64,000 bases of DNA, taken from positions 124,001 to 188,000 of the forward strand of contig NZ_JARHTP010000013.1 in the NCBI RefSeq assembly GCF_029223485.1, given 5' to 3'. Below, one piece after another: positions 35,746 through 43,482 of this stretch. The notes beneath the pieces were generated by a model that had not been told where the DNA came from, did no database searches, and saw only the letters and a list, made by a program, of their open reading frames with translations. Both the position numbers and the translations under genes were made by a program. This DNA comes from Streptomyces coacervatus. Its GTDB lineage: Bacteria > Actinomycetota > Actinomycetes > Streptomycetales > Streptomycetaceae. Numbering within the stretch: position 1 is the stretch's first letter; each line of letters begins with the position of its first letter.

Positions 35746-37844
35746 CGCGGCCTCGCAGTGAGGGTGACGGTGTCACCCCTGGTCAGACCCAGCCGGGAGA
35801 CCGAGTCGGAGCCGTATGTCTGCGCCTCATCCGGACCGTGCTGGTCGGAAGCGGTCGCGGGCCTGGTCGCGACGCCGGTGATGAACAGAGAACCGCGCGC
35901 GGCCGGGGTATAGGTGATGGCGTTCGTGACCCGGTTCCACACGGCGTCCTCATGGCTTTTGAGCTCGGCGAAATGACTGGTGCGGGCGTCGACGTACTTC
36001 GCGAGGGTGAGCCAGTCGGGATTCTCCAGCGGAACCCGGAAGTACGCGCTGTATTTGGCGAGCAGCACCTGCAGCCAGTCGAAAACGAGACTCTTGCCGG
36101 GCGCGTACTGATGCGCGTTGCCCTGATGCAGGGTGTGGGCGTAGACCGAGCCGGTCATCAGGTGCTGCAGAGCCAGATCGGCCTCGTGATCGATGGACTT
36201 CCGGTAATAAGTGGCCGTGTCCTTCTTGCCGTTCGAATGAGCGTAGTAGATCGCCACCTGCTGTTCCGGCGTGGTCGCCTCGAAGGCGATGTCGACCGGC
36301 CAGTCCGGGACCACCAGGACGTCGGGCTGCAGTGGGTGGTGGATACCGCAGTTGAAGCAGTCGGGCTTGTGGCTGGGGAAGGACATGTCGCCGTGCAGGT
36401 ACTTGACACCGAGATCGCTCGCCGCTTTGAGCAGAGCCTTGTTGGAGGCCTTGAGACCGTGGTCGATCACCGGCGCGGTCGGTGAGTTCGGTTTGTCGGC
36501 GTATGCGCCGAGCCCTGAGTACTCCGGGGGCTTGAGCACCGTCGTGGGCACCGGAAGACCAACCGCGGCCGCCCTGGCGAGGTTGTCTTTGATCTCGTGG
36601 TAATTGCGGTCGTACGGTGTTGTGTTCATCGCGGGATGGGTCAACGTGTGGCTGATCCAACGGAATTGATCCTTGAGGCAGAGGCTGTAGCTCGTCAGTT
36701 CGTCCGCTGTCTTCCCCGGATGGCACATCGGCGGCGCGTAGGGGTTCAGCAGGCTGCCGTTGAAAGCGAGGTTGAGCTTGAATCCCGCGGCGAGTGGATA
36801 CCGGCGCCCGAAATCGGCCTGCTGTCGGCTGAGTGCCAGTGCTTCCGGGCCCGAGATGCGGAACTTCTGGGTGCGGCCCGGTGATCCGGGTGTACCGCGC
36901 AGCGTGGTGAGGAACCAGTCGTCGACGTCGACGTTGAGCCAGTGTCGCTGCTCGCCGAGGAAGACGCCCCTGGTGGCCCACCGGACCAGCCCGAAGCCGA
37001 GCAGGTCACCAGTCGCCTCACCGCGCCCGACGGAGAATCCCACGCCGAGTTCCTCCCGGCCGTCCGAGCCGGTCTGGAGCGCACCGACGACCGATGGGCC
37101 AAGGGTCAGGAGCGGTTGTGCGTGGCAGCCCGCCTTGAGTGCCGAGCGGTACACATAGCTTTGGGTCAGCGGGATGCGTATGTCCGGCGCGAGGTAGTCG
37201 AAGATCTTGCGACCCGTGTCGGTCAGCGCGGCGTGGGCCGGCACGGTGCCCACCGGCCCCTCGGACTGGGCACGCAGACAGGAGAAACCGGCTGCGGAGC
37301 TGTTCAGCGAGACCTGCCGCACCTTGTAGGTGCGTTCGTAGTTCCACAGGGCGTCCCACTCGGTGTTGCTGACGGTACTTGCGCCCGACGCACCGCTCAG
37401 AGTGTTGTCGGTCAGCAGGATGGCGTTGTACCTGCCGGTGCCGTCAGGGCGTACAAACCTGTCCGCGGCCAGCGGCTCGTTCTTGGTCAGCAGGACGTCG
37501 TAGGGCGTGCCTATCCGGTCCAGGATCTCTCGCCAGGCCGGCAGGCCGAAGTCCCGGGTGTCGGTCGCGATGATCAGCTGTCGCAGCGCGACCTTGTCAC
37601 CCCGGTGCACCGGGGTGTCCGGAGCCGCGTTGTCCCGCACCGGCACGAGTTCCTTGCTGGGGACGGGTGGTGCGGGCGGCTTCGCCGTTCCGTCCAGGCC
37701 ACCCCGGGCCGCCTGCCAACCGGTTCCGCTCGGCGCCACCGCCAGCGTGATGATCAAAGGGATGACACCGACCGCCATGGCGAGAAGGATCAGCGGACCG
37801 CGAGGATTCCTGACAAGAGCGCTCAAGCTCACCGGCACAGTCAT
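35742..37844 (-). CDS. Agd3-like polysaccharide deacetylase (GAG/Pel deacetylase), membrane-anchored
   Basis: The 700-residue protein has an N-terminal membrane anchor (about 17-36), a Pro-rich linker, then a large extracytoplasmic part. The metal/catalytic region is NVDVDDWF at 304-311, with SHTLTHPAMN at 398-407 supplying the H-x3-H pair. This set-up matches the Agd3/CE18 deacetylases of Aspergillus galactosaminogalactan and the PelA deacetylase role rather than plain NodB. A C-terminal beta-rich part (TPAARGSLFITGVA, GDTVTLTA) may bind polymer. It starts the leftward operon and is controlled by operator sites A and B. Confidence 0.85.
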   Translation of the reverse strand: MTVPVSLSALVRNPRGPLILLAMAVGVIPLIITLAVAPSGTGWQAARGGLDGTAKPPAPPVPSKELVPVRDNAAPDTPVHRGDKVALRQLIIATDTRDFGLPAWREILDRIGTPYDVLLTKNEPLAADRFVRPDGTGRYNAILLTDNTLSGASGASTVSNTEWDALWNYERTYKVRQVSLNSSAAGFSCLRAQSEGPVGTVPAHAALTDTGRKIFDYLAPDIRIPLTQSYVYRSALKAGCHAQPLLTLGPSVVGALQTGSDGREELGVGFSVGRGEATGDLLGFGLVRWATRGVFLGEQRHWLNVDVDDWFLTTLRGTPGSPGRTQKFRISGPEALALSRQQADFGRRYPLAAGFKLNLAFNGSLLNPYAPPMCHPGKTADELTSYSLCLKDQFRWISHTLTHPAMNTTPYDRNYHEIKDNLARAAAVGLPVPTTVLKPPEYSGLGAYADKPNSPTAPVIDHGLKASNKALLKAASDLGVKYLHGDMSFPSHKPDCFNCGIHHPLQPDVLVVPDWPVDIAFEATTPEQQVAIYYAHSNGKKDTATYYRKSIDHEADLALQHLMTGSVYAHTLHQGNAHQYAPGKSLVFDWLQVLLAKYSAYFRVPLENPDWLTLAKYVDARTSHFAELKSHEDAVWNRVTNAITYTPAARGSLFITGVATRPATASDQHGPDEAQTYGSDSVSRLGLTRGDTVTLTARPR

Positions 37845-37893
37845 CGGATTCCTTTCCGCGGGCCTGCGTTGCAGCTCATCTCCTGACTAGTAA

Positions 37894-37941
37894 ACTTACG
37901 TCGTATACGTCCACTTTGCACCCATACGTCAGGGCGGTCAA
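37894..37941 (-). promoter_or_regulatory. Leftward promoter with operator site A (exopolysaccharide operon)
   Basis: On the minus strand TTGACC (37941-37936), a 17-nt spacer and CAAAGT are followed 4 nt later by the dyad GTATAC-GAC-GTAAGT (core 37894-37908). The operator would cover the start of transcription, so a bound repressor would occlude RNA polymerase. It lies 50 bp before the deacetylase start codon. The right arm is the least conserved of the seven copies. Confidence 0.75.
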
Positions 37942-38062
37942 GGGGGGTATCCCCCGGCGAGACAAACCCTCAGGAGGAGGTGCGCGAACGGCCCCGATCT
38001 GCCACGCCGGCAAGGGGGGCACATCGGGGCCGACCAGAGGATTCGAGACAGCCATCTGCTAT

Positions 38063-38110
38063 ATTTACGATGTAAACGTACAAGCTACACCGAAGGGTAC
38101 ATACCGTCAA
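38063..38110 (-). promoter_or_regulatory. Leftward promoter with operator site B, beside the first tetR gene
   Basis: The minus strand carries TTGACG (38110-38105), a 17-nt spacer, TAGCTT, then 4 nt and the dyad GTTTAC-ATC-GTAAAT (core 38063-38077). The -35 to operator distance of 33 bp is the same as at site A. It could be a second promoter for the exopolysaccharide operon, and the operator also lies 73 bp upstream of the rightward tetR start, so it could mediate autoregulation. The rest of 37845-38150 shows no gene. Confidence 0.72.
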
Positions 38111-38150
38111 GGCGAAAGCCCCGAGCGGTCCAGGGGCGAGGAGGCGCGGA

Positions 38151-38870
38151 ATGGCTCACGGCTCAGCGGCAGGCCCGGTGCGTCGCGCCGGAGACCTCGG
38201 GCGTTGCGGCGGGCTCAATCGGGAACGGGTACGAGGCGCGGCGCTGGAACTGGTGGACCGCGAAGGCCTCCAGGCACTGAGCATGCGCCGCCTCGGCACC
38301 GAGCTCGGCGTGGAGGCGATGGCGCTCTACCGGTACGCCCCGAGCAAGGAAGCCCTGCTGGAGGGCCTGGTCGAAACGCTCTATCGCGAACTCGAGGAAC
38401 GCCTGACCACCGAGCCCGGCCCCGCGACGGCCGGCACGCCCGCCTGGCGCGCCGAACTCCACCGGATCGCCCGCGCGACCTACGACATCTGCCTCGCCCA
38501 CCCCCATGCCGTCCCGCTGCTCGCCACTCGCGTGCCGGCGGTACCGCCGACGTGGCAGCCGACTGCCGTCCTGCGGGACCACGAGAGGGTGCTGCGGCTG
38601 CTCCGCGCGGCCGGGCTCGACGACGTCCGCAGCGCCGCTGCCTTCCAGGCGCTCACCGCCTGGCTCCTGGGCTATGTGTCGGTGGAGCTGCGGCCCATCG
38701 TCGACGACCCCGACGAGCCGGATCCGGCATTCCGCCTCGGGCTGCACCGTCTGTCGGCCCTGGAGATGCCCACGCTCCGCGAGACCGCCACCGCGCTCGC
38801 CGAGCGGGGCGGACCGGACGGACTGGCGGCCGGGCTGGACGCTCTGCTCGACCGGTTCACACGGGAGTAG
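38151..38870 (+). CDS. TetR-family regulator 1 (exopolysaccharide locus)
   Basis: The 239-residue regulator has the TetR helix-turn-helix in NRERVRGAALELVDREGLQALSMRRLGTELGVEAMALYRYAPSKEAL (split here by element: LSMRRLGTELGV, then ALYRYAPSKEALL). The C-terminal ligand domain of TetR_C type includes ARATYDICLAHPHAVPLL and AWLLGYVSVELRPIVDDPDE. It is highly similar over its whole length to the TetR protein at 50.4-51.1 kb, so the two are paralogues. It is divergent from the exopolysaccharide operon, with sites A and B between them. The likely role is repression of the seven-site regulon; the ligand is unknown. Confidence 0.93.
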   Translation: MAHGSAAGPVRRAGDLGRCGGLNRERVRGAALELVDREGLQALSMRRLGTELGVEAMALYRYAPSKEALLEGLVETLYRELEERLTTEPGPATAGTPAWRAELHRIARATYDICLAHPHAVPLLATRVPAVPPTWQPTAVLRDHERVLRLLRAAGLDDVRSAAAFQALTAWLLGYVSVELRPIVDDPDEPDPAFRLGLHRLSALEMPTLRETATALAERGGPDGLAAGLDALLDRFTRE

Positions 38871-38962
38871 ACCGGGAGCAGACACGGCACCGCCTTCCGC
38901 ACGAGCGGGCGGTGGCGACGCGTGCTTCACAGCGGGACATGCGCATCGCCCGCGCCGTCCCC

Positions 38963-38982
38963 TCTTGACGCCCGCGTCAAGA
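38963..38982. promoter_or_regulatory. Perfect 9-bp-arm dyad in the galE promoter
   Basis: TCTTGACGC-CC-GCGTCAAGA is a 20-bp inverted repeat with a 2-bp centre. Its left arm contains the TTGACG -35 box of the galE promoter. It may be a binding site for a second regulator or only a consequence of a strong -35 box. It lies 92 bp downstream of the tetR stop and could also form a small hairpin. Confidence 0.5.
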
Positions 38983-39013
38983 AGGGGCAAAGTCGTATAT
39001 ATACGTTGTAAAC
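38965..39013 (+). promoter_or_regulatory. Rightward galE promoter with operator site C
   Basis: TTGACG (38965-38970), a 17-nt spacer and CAAAGT (38988-38993) are followed by the dyad ATATAC-GTT-GTAAAC (core 38999-39013), 34 bp from the -35 start. The layout matches the other sites. The operator ends 36 bp before the galE start codon. Confidence 0.75.
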
Positions 39014-39049
39014 GTACGCCCATGTGCCGCACGTCAGGAGCCTTGTGCC

Positions 39050-40138
39050 ATGACGCGCAAAGAGCGCGACGGAACCGGGCCCCCGGGCCCGCCGTCGACG
39101 ATCCTCGTCACCGGTGGCGCCGGTTTCATCGGCAGCCACGCCTGTGTCGAGCTGCTCGACCACGGTTACGAGGTGATCGTGGTCGACGACTACTCCCACA
39201 GCACCCGCCAGGTCCTTCCCCGGGTGGAGCGCATCGCCGGCCGCTTCGTCGGCGCCGTCTACGAGTTGGACATCTGTGACCGGCGGGCCCTGTCGGCCGT
39301 CTTCGACCGGCACTCCGTGGACGCCGTCATGCACTGCGCCGGCCTCAAGGCCGTGGGCGCGTCGACCCTGATGCCCGTCGAGTACTACGACACGAACGTC
39401 GGTGGCACGACCGCCCTGCTGCGGACCATGCACGACCACGGGGTGCACCAGCTCGTCTACTCGTCCACCGGCTCGGTCTACGGCGACGCCGGACACGGAC
39501 CGCTCGACGAGGACACCCCCGCCCGGCCCACCAATCCGTACGCGGCCTCCAAAGTGCTGTGCGAGCAGATCCTCGCCGACGTCTGCCACCGGCACCCCGA
39601 GTACACCGTGCTGTGCCTGCGGTACTTCGAGCCGGCCGGCGCCCACCCCAGCTCGCTGCTCGGCGCGGATCCCAGCGGCGATCCGGGCGACCTGATCCCG
39701 CACATCGCCCAGGTGGCGGCCGGCCGACAGGCACAGCTGCGGGTGTTCGGCGGCGACTACCCCACAGGCGACGGGACCGCGATCCGCGACTACGTCCATG
39801 TCATGGACGTGGTCGAGGCGCACCGCATCGCGCTCGACCACCTCTTGGACGGACCCGGCATGCATGTGTACAACCTGGGCGTCGGCAGGGGGCGTTCGGT
39901 ACTGGAGGTCGTCGCCGCGTTCTCAGAGGTGTGCGGCCGGAGCATTCCGTACGAGATCGTGCCCCGCCGTCCGGGCGACGTGGCCGAACTGGTCGCCGAC
40001 GCGGGCGCCGTGGCGCGCGCCTGGGGCTGGCACCCCACCCGCGACCTCGCCGACATGTGCCGGGACGCCTGGCGCTTTCAGCAGCTCAACCCGCACGGTT
40101 ACGCGGGCGGCGGGCGGCGCCCGAACGCGAAGCGCTGA
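39050..40138 (+). CDS. galE: UDP-glucose/UDP-HexNAc 4-epimerase (GalE-like)
   Basis: The 362-residue extended SDR has TGGAGFIGSH at 21-30 and the catalytic Tyr-x3-Lys at 164-168 (YAASK), plus VYSSTGSVYG. The usual GalE motif RYFNPAGAH appears here as RYFEPAGAHP (Glu194 instead of Asn). In E. coli GalE the corresponding Asn contacts the UDP-sugar, so specificity may differ. It would interconvert UDP-Glc/Gal or UDP-GlcNAc/GalNAc, the latter needed for galactosaminogalactan-type polymers. It has its own promoter with operator site C, placing it in the same regulon. Its 3' end overlaps the convergent GH15 gene by 53 nt. Confidence 0.92.
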   Translation: MTRKERDGTGPPGPPSTILVTGGAGFIGSHACVELLDHGYEVIVVDDYSHSTRQVLPRVERIAGRFVGAVYELDICDRRALSAVFDRHSVDAVMHCAGLKAVGASTLMPVEYYDTNVGGTTALLRTMHDHGVHQLVYSSTGSVYGDAGHGPLDEDTPARPTNPYAASKVLCEQILADVCHRHPEYTVLCLRYFEPAGAHPSSLLGADPSGDPGDLIPHIAQVAAGRQAQLRVFGGDYPTGDGTAIRDYVHVMDVVEAHRIALDHLLDGPGMHVYNLGVGRGRSVLEVVAAFSEVCGRSIPYEIVPRRPGDVAELVADAGAVARAWGWHPTRDLADMCRDAWRFQQLNPHGYAGGGRRPNAKR

Positions 40139-41906
40139 GGGCGAACGCCGTCTCCACCAGGGCGATATGGCTGAAGGCCTTGGGCGCGTTGCCCAGTTGA
40201 CGGCCCGCCTGGGGATCCCACTGCTCCGAGAGCAGACCGACGTCGTTGCGGACGGCGAGCACTCGCTCGAAGACCTCCCTGGCCTGTGCGGCGTGCCCGG
40301 TCGCGGCAAGGGCGTCGGCGTACCAGAGGGAACACGACACGAACGCGCCTTCCGAGCCGTGCCCACCGTCCACCCGGTGCACGCCGCGGCCGTCCGGCGC
40401 GTACCGCCGCACGAAGCCGCCGTGGCGCAGCCGCCGCATCGCGCGGACGGTACAGCGGACCCGCTCGTCCGAGGCAGGCAGGAAGCCGAGCCGCGGCATC
40501 AGCAGCGCCGAGGCGTCCAGGGCCGGCGAGCCGTAGGACTGCACGAAGGATCGCTGCCCGGGGTCCCAGCCCTCCCGGCACACCTGGCGGTGCACCTCGT
40601 CCCGCATGGCGCGCCATTCGCCGGAGGAGCCGTTGCGGCCGAGCAGCTCCCCCATCCGCAGGGCGCGGTCGGCGGCCACCCAGACCATGACCTTCGAGTG
40701 CACGAACTGCCGCCGGGGGCCCCGCACCTGCCACAGCCCCTGGTCCGGTTCCCGCCAGTGCCGCTGCAGATAGCCCATCATCGCCTCGACCAGATTCCAC
40801 ACATGGGCCGGCATGGGGATGCCGGCCCGCAGCGACAGACAGAAGGCGTCGAGGACCTCGCCGTAGACGTCCAGCTGGAACTGGTTCGCCGCGGAGTTGC
40901 CGAACCGGACGGGCCGCGAGCCCTCGTAGCCGGGCAGCCAAGGCGCCTCGGTCTCCGGCAGCAGGCGCTGTCCGCCGACGCCGTACACGGTCTGCAGATC
41001 GGCGGGGTTGCCGGCGATGGCCCGCACCAGCCAGTCCAGCCAGGCGGTCGCCTCCTCCCGGTAGCCGCTGCGCAGGAGACAGGACAGGGTGCGGGTGGAA
41101 TCGCACAGCCAGCAGTAGCGATAGTCCCAGTTGCGCTCGCCGCCGATGCAGCCGGGCAGCGAGGTGGTCGGCGCGGCGACGATGCCGCCGGTGGGGGCGT
41201 AGGTGAGGGCCTTGAGGGTGATCAGTGACCGCACCACGGCGTCCCGCCACGGGCCTTCGTAGCGGCACTGGGCGGTCCACTTCCGCCAGAAGTCGGCGGT
41301 CTCCTTCAGGAGTGTCTCGGCCGGGATGCTCAGCGGCGCGGGCGGTTCGGGCAGATGCGAGGGCGACCACACGAGCGTCAGGGCCAGCCGCCGTCCGGCC
41401 GGGACGGTGAAGTCGTACACCGTGGCATCGTCGCCACGCGCCCGTACGGCTCCGTCGGCGCCCAGCCAGACGGCGTCCGGGCCGGCGACCCCCACCACGC
41501 ATCGGTCGACGGCCCGGATCCAGGGCACGACCCTGCCCTGGTGGAAGCGCAGCTGCAGCTCGCTGCGCATGGACACGGCACCGGAGAGGCCCTCGACCAC
41601 CCGGACGACGCAGGGCAGTTGGGCACGGGGCGGCATGAAGTCGGTGACCCGCACGGCTCCCGACGCGGTCTCCCACCGCGTGTCCAGGATCAGCGTGTCG
41701 GGCCGGTAAGCCCGCTGTGTGCAGGGACCGCCGTCGACGGGGGCGACCCGCCAGAATCCGTTGTCCGGGGTGCCGAGCAGCGCGGCCAGACAGGCCGGCG
41801 AGTCGAACCGGGGCAGACACAGCCAGTCGACGCAGCCGTCCTTGCCGACCATGGCCGCGGTCTCTAGGTCACTGATGAGGGCGTAGTCCTCGATGGGAGC
41901 ACTCAT
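40086..41906 (-). CDS. GH15-family glycoside hydrolase (glucoamylase/trehalase-like)
   Basis: The 606-residue cytosolic protein has an N-terminal beta-sandwich and a C-terminal (alpha/alpha)6 barrel. It starts MSAPIEDYALISDLETAAMVGKDG, the classic start of actinobacterial GH15 proteins, and WLCLPRFDSPACLAALLG follows. RNWDYRYCWLCDS is a typical substrate-binding part. The catalytic Glu pair is likely in SEGAFVSCSLW and LLSEQWDPQAGRQLGNAPKAFSH. It may act on trehalose or alpha-glucans. It is controlled by operator site D upstream, so it belongs to the exopolysaccharide regulon although the link is unclear. A GTG 9 nt earlier is an alternative start. Confidence 0.88.
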   Translation of the reverse strand: MSAPIEDYALISDLETAAMVGKDGCVDWLCLPRFDSPACLAALLGTPDNGFWRVAPVDGGPCTQRAYRPDTLILDTRWETASGAVRVTDFMPPRAQLPCVVRVVEGLSGAVSMRSELQLRFHQGRVVPWIRAVDRCVVGVAGPDAVWLGADGAVRARGDDATVYDFTVPAGRRLALTLVWSPSHLPEPPAPLSIPAETLLKETADFWRKWTAQCRYEGPWRDAVVRSLITLKALTYAPTGGIVAAPTTSLPGCIGGERNWDYRYCWLCDSTRTLSCLLRSGYREEATAWLDWLVRAIAGNPADLQTVYGVGGQRLLPETEAPWLPGYEGSRPVRFGNSAANQFQLDVYGEVLDAFCLSLRAGIPMPAHVWNLVEAMMGYLQRHWREPDQGLWQVRGPRRQFVHSKVMVWVAADRALRMGELLGRNGSSGEWRAMRDEVHRQVCREGWDPGQRSFVQSYGSPALDASALLMPRLGFLPASDERVRCTVRAMRRLRHGGFVRRYAPDGRGVHRVDGGHGSEGAFVSCSLWYADALAATGHAAQAREVFERVLAVRNDVGLLSEQWDPQAGRQLGNAPKAFSHIALVETAFALSASRSGAARRPRNRAG

Positions 41907-42072
41907 GATCGCCACTCACTCACGCGGTGTGTGACCGAGTTCCGTGCGGTTCTTCGGGACGGCGGTCATGCAGGGCGGAGTCGACGGCGGTGGCAGCTCC
42001 GCCGCCGGCGCCGCCCTGCGGGGGCGGCATCCCGTTCCCACTTCATCGATCACCCTTGCGGATAAGTCGTAT

Positions 42073-42120
42073 GTTTACGACGTATACGTACATCTTTGCA
42101 TCACGAGGCCCGGGCGTCAA
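42073..42120 (-). promoter_or_regulatory. Leftward promoter with operator site D (GH15 gene)
   Basis: The minus strand has TTGACG (42120-42115), a 17-nt spacer, AAAGAT, 4 nt and the dyad GTATAC-GTC-GTAAAC (core 42073-42087), 33 bp from the -35 start. It precedes the GH15 gene by about 170 nt. Its -35 box lies inside the 3' end of the flavoprotein gene. Confidence 0.75.
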
Positions 42121-43357
42121 CCCCGCCGTCCGCCGCCAGCGAAGCGCTGATCCGCCTCGCGGTGAACCCCGTCCCGCACACAAAGCGCAGCAGCGGCCCG
42201 AAGGTGGGAGCGGCGGCCAGCCCCGCGAAGTACAGGCCCGGCACCGAGGCCTGGAAGTCGGCGGACAGCCGTGGCGCACCGGCCAGTTGGGGCGGATCGG
42301 CGGCGCTCCTGCGCACCGCCCTGCGCAGCTGCGGGCTCAGCAGTTCCACCCTGTCGACGTCGACCAGGTATCCGGTCCCCGCGATGACATGGTCGGCGTA
42401 CAGGGTCTCCACGTCTGCGCCGCCATTGCGCACCTTCAGCCGCACCCCGCCGTTCTCGCGCGCCGCCGAGTGGAGGCTGCGGCCGGACAGCACCGGGACA
42501 CGGCCCTGCACGCGCTCGCGGAGCCACCAGGCGCCGGACGGTCCCAGCACCGTCCGCAGCAGGTGGGCGCGGGTGCGGGCCGGCAGGTGCCGGATGGCCG
42601 CGGGCCCTCGGCTGCAGACCACCAGCGGCCATCCGGTGCCCATCACGGCCTCCGGCCACAGCACTCGTGCGTGCAGCGGACGGTCCTGGGCCCGGTCGGC
42701 CTCCGGGGGAGGGCCGAAGGAGGGGCGGGTGCGGGCGACCACGGCCGGCTCGGCGCCGGCCTCGTTCAGCAGAGCAGAGGTCTCCAGGGCCGACTGCCCG
42801 CTCCCCACCACGACGACGCTCCGGCCCGCGAACACCGAAAGATCCGTGTGGTCCGCGGTGTGGGAGACGAGACCGTCCTCGCGCAGCCCGGTCAACTCGC
42901 GCGGTACGTACGCAAAGGGGGTGACACCGGTGGCGACGACGACGCCGCGCGCGGTGAACTCCTCTCCGGAGTCCAACGTGATGCGGAACCGGCCGTCAGG
43001 GGGGCGGTCGACGCGGCGTACCGCGGTCCGTTCCAGCCCGGGGACGCAGTTCTGCTGGAACCAGAGCCCGTAGCGCACGAATTCGGACAGCGGCACCGGT
43101 TCGCGCTCGCGGCCCGGGTGGCGTCCCTCCTTGGCCCGGAATTCCCCGAGTCCGTGCCCCGGGGCGGGGGCCGAGATCGACGAGGCGAACGGGGACGACT
43201 TGAGGTACATCTCGCGCGGCATGTGCGAGCGCCAGCCGTCCATCGGCTCCCCGAAGATCCGGTACGGCACTTGGCGGGCCTGGAGGTGGGCGGCGATGGA
43301 GAGCCCGTAGGGGCCTGCTCCCACCACGGCGACGTCGACGTCTCCTGAAGGCTTCAT
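42101..43357 (-). CDS. FAD/NAD(P)-binding flavoprotein monooxygenase-like
   Basis: The 418-residue protein has a Rossmann VVGAGPYGLSIAAHLQARQVP at about residue 10, a second nucleotide-binding site VVVVGSGQSALETSALL in the middle and ATGVTPFAYVP, the arrangement of FMO/lysine-N-oxygenase-like oxidoreductases. No signal peptide is seen. The start is ATG 43357; an ATG 21 nt upstream (43378) is possible. It is divergent from the sugar transferase operon with operator site E between them. A role in modifying a sugar or attached group is possible but not shown. Confidence 0.85.
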   Translation of the reverse strand: MKPSGDVDVAVVGAGPYGLSIAAHLQARQVPYRIFGEPMDGWRSHMPREMYLKSSPFASSISAPAPGHGLGEFRAKEGRHPGREREPVPLSEFVRYGLWFQQNCVPGLERTAVRRVDRPPDGRFRITLDSGEEFTARGVVVATGVTPFAYVPRELTGLREDGLVSHTADHTDLSVFAGRSVVVVGSGQSALETSALLNEAGAEPAVVARTRPSFGPPPEADRAQDRPLHARVLWPEAVMGTGWPLVVCSRGPAAIRHLPARTRAHLLRTVLGPSGAWWLRERVQGRVPVLSGRSLHSAARENGGVRLKVRNGGADVETLYADHVIAGTGYLVDVDRVELLSPQLRRAVRRSAADPPQLAGAPRLSADFQASVPGLYFAGLAAAPTFGPLLRFVCGTGFTARRISASLAADGGVDARAS

Positions 43358-43388
43358 GATTCCGGGCGCCCTTCCCATCAGCGGCTTC

Positions 43389-43434
43389 TTGACTATTTGC
43401 CTGTATCGGGCGTATGTATATTTACAGCGTAAAC
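43389..43434 (+). promoter_or_regulatory. Rightward promoter with operator site E (sugar transferase operon)
   Basis: TTGACT (43389-43394) is followed after 18 nt by TATGTA, then the dyad ATTTAC-AGC-GTAAAC (core 43420-43434). The -35 to operator distance is 31 bp, slightly less than the 33-34 bp elsewhere. The operator overlaps the expected transcription start. It also lies 63 bp from the divergent flavoprotein start. This AT-rich core mimics a start codon (ATG at 43414). Confidence 0.75.
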
Positions 43435-43482
43435 ATGTGTAGACGGACAGGCAAGACCGGCCAAGAGGTGAGGTGGCAGGCC

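Noticed and set aside
38963..38982. Dyad in the galE promoter as a terminator of tetR1
   Set aside because: A 2-nt loop makes a poor hairpin and it overlaps a promoter -35 box, so it was listed as regulatory only.
43414..43482. ATG at 43414 as start of the sugar transferase
   Set aside because: It lies inside the -10/operator E sequence and codes for residues unlike the family. The GTG at 43483 has a good ribosome-binding site.
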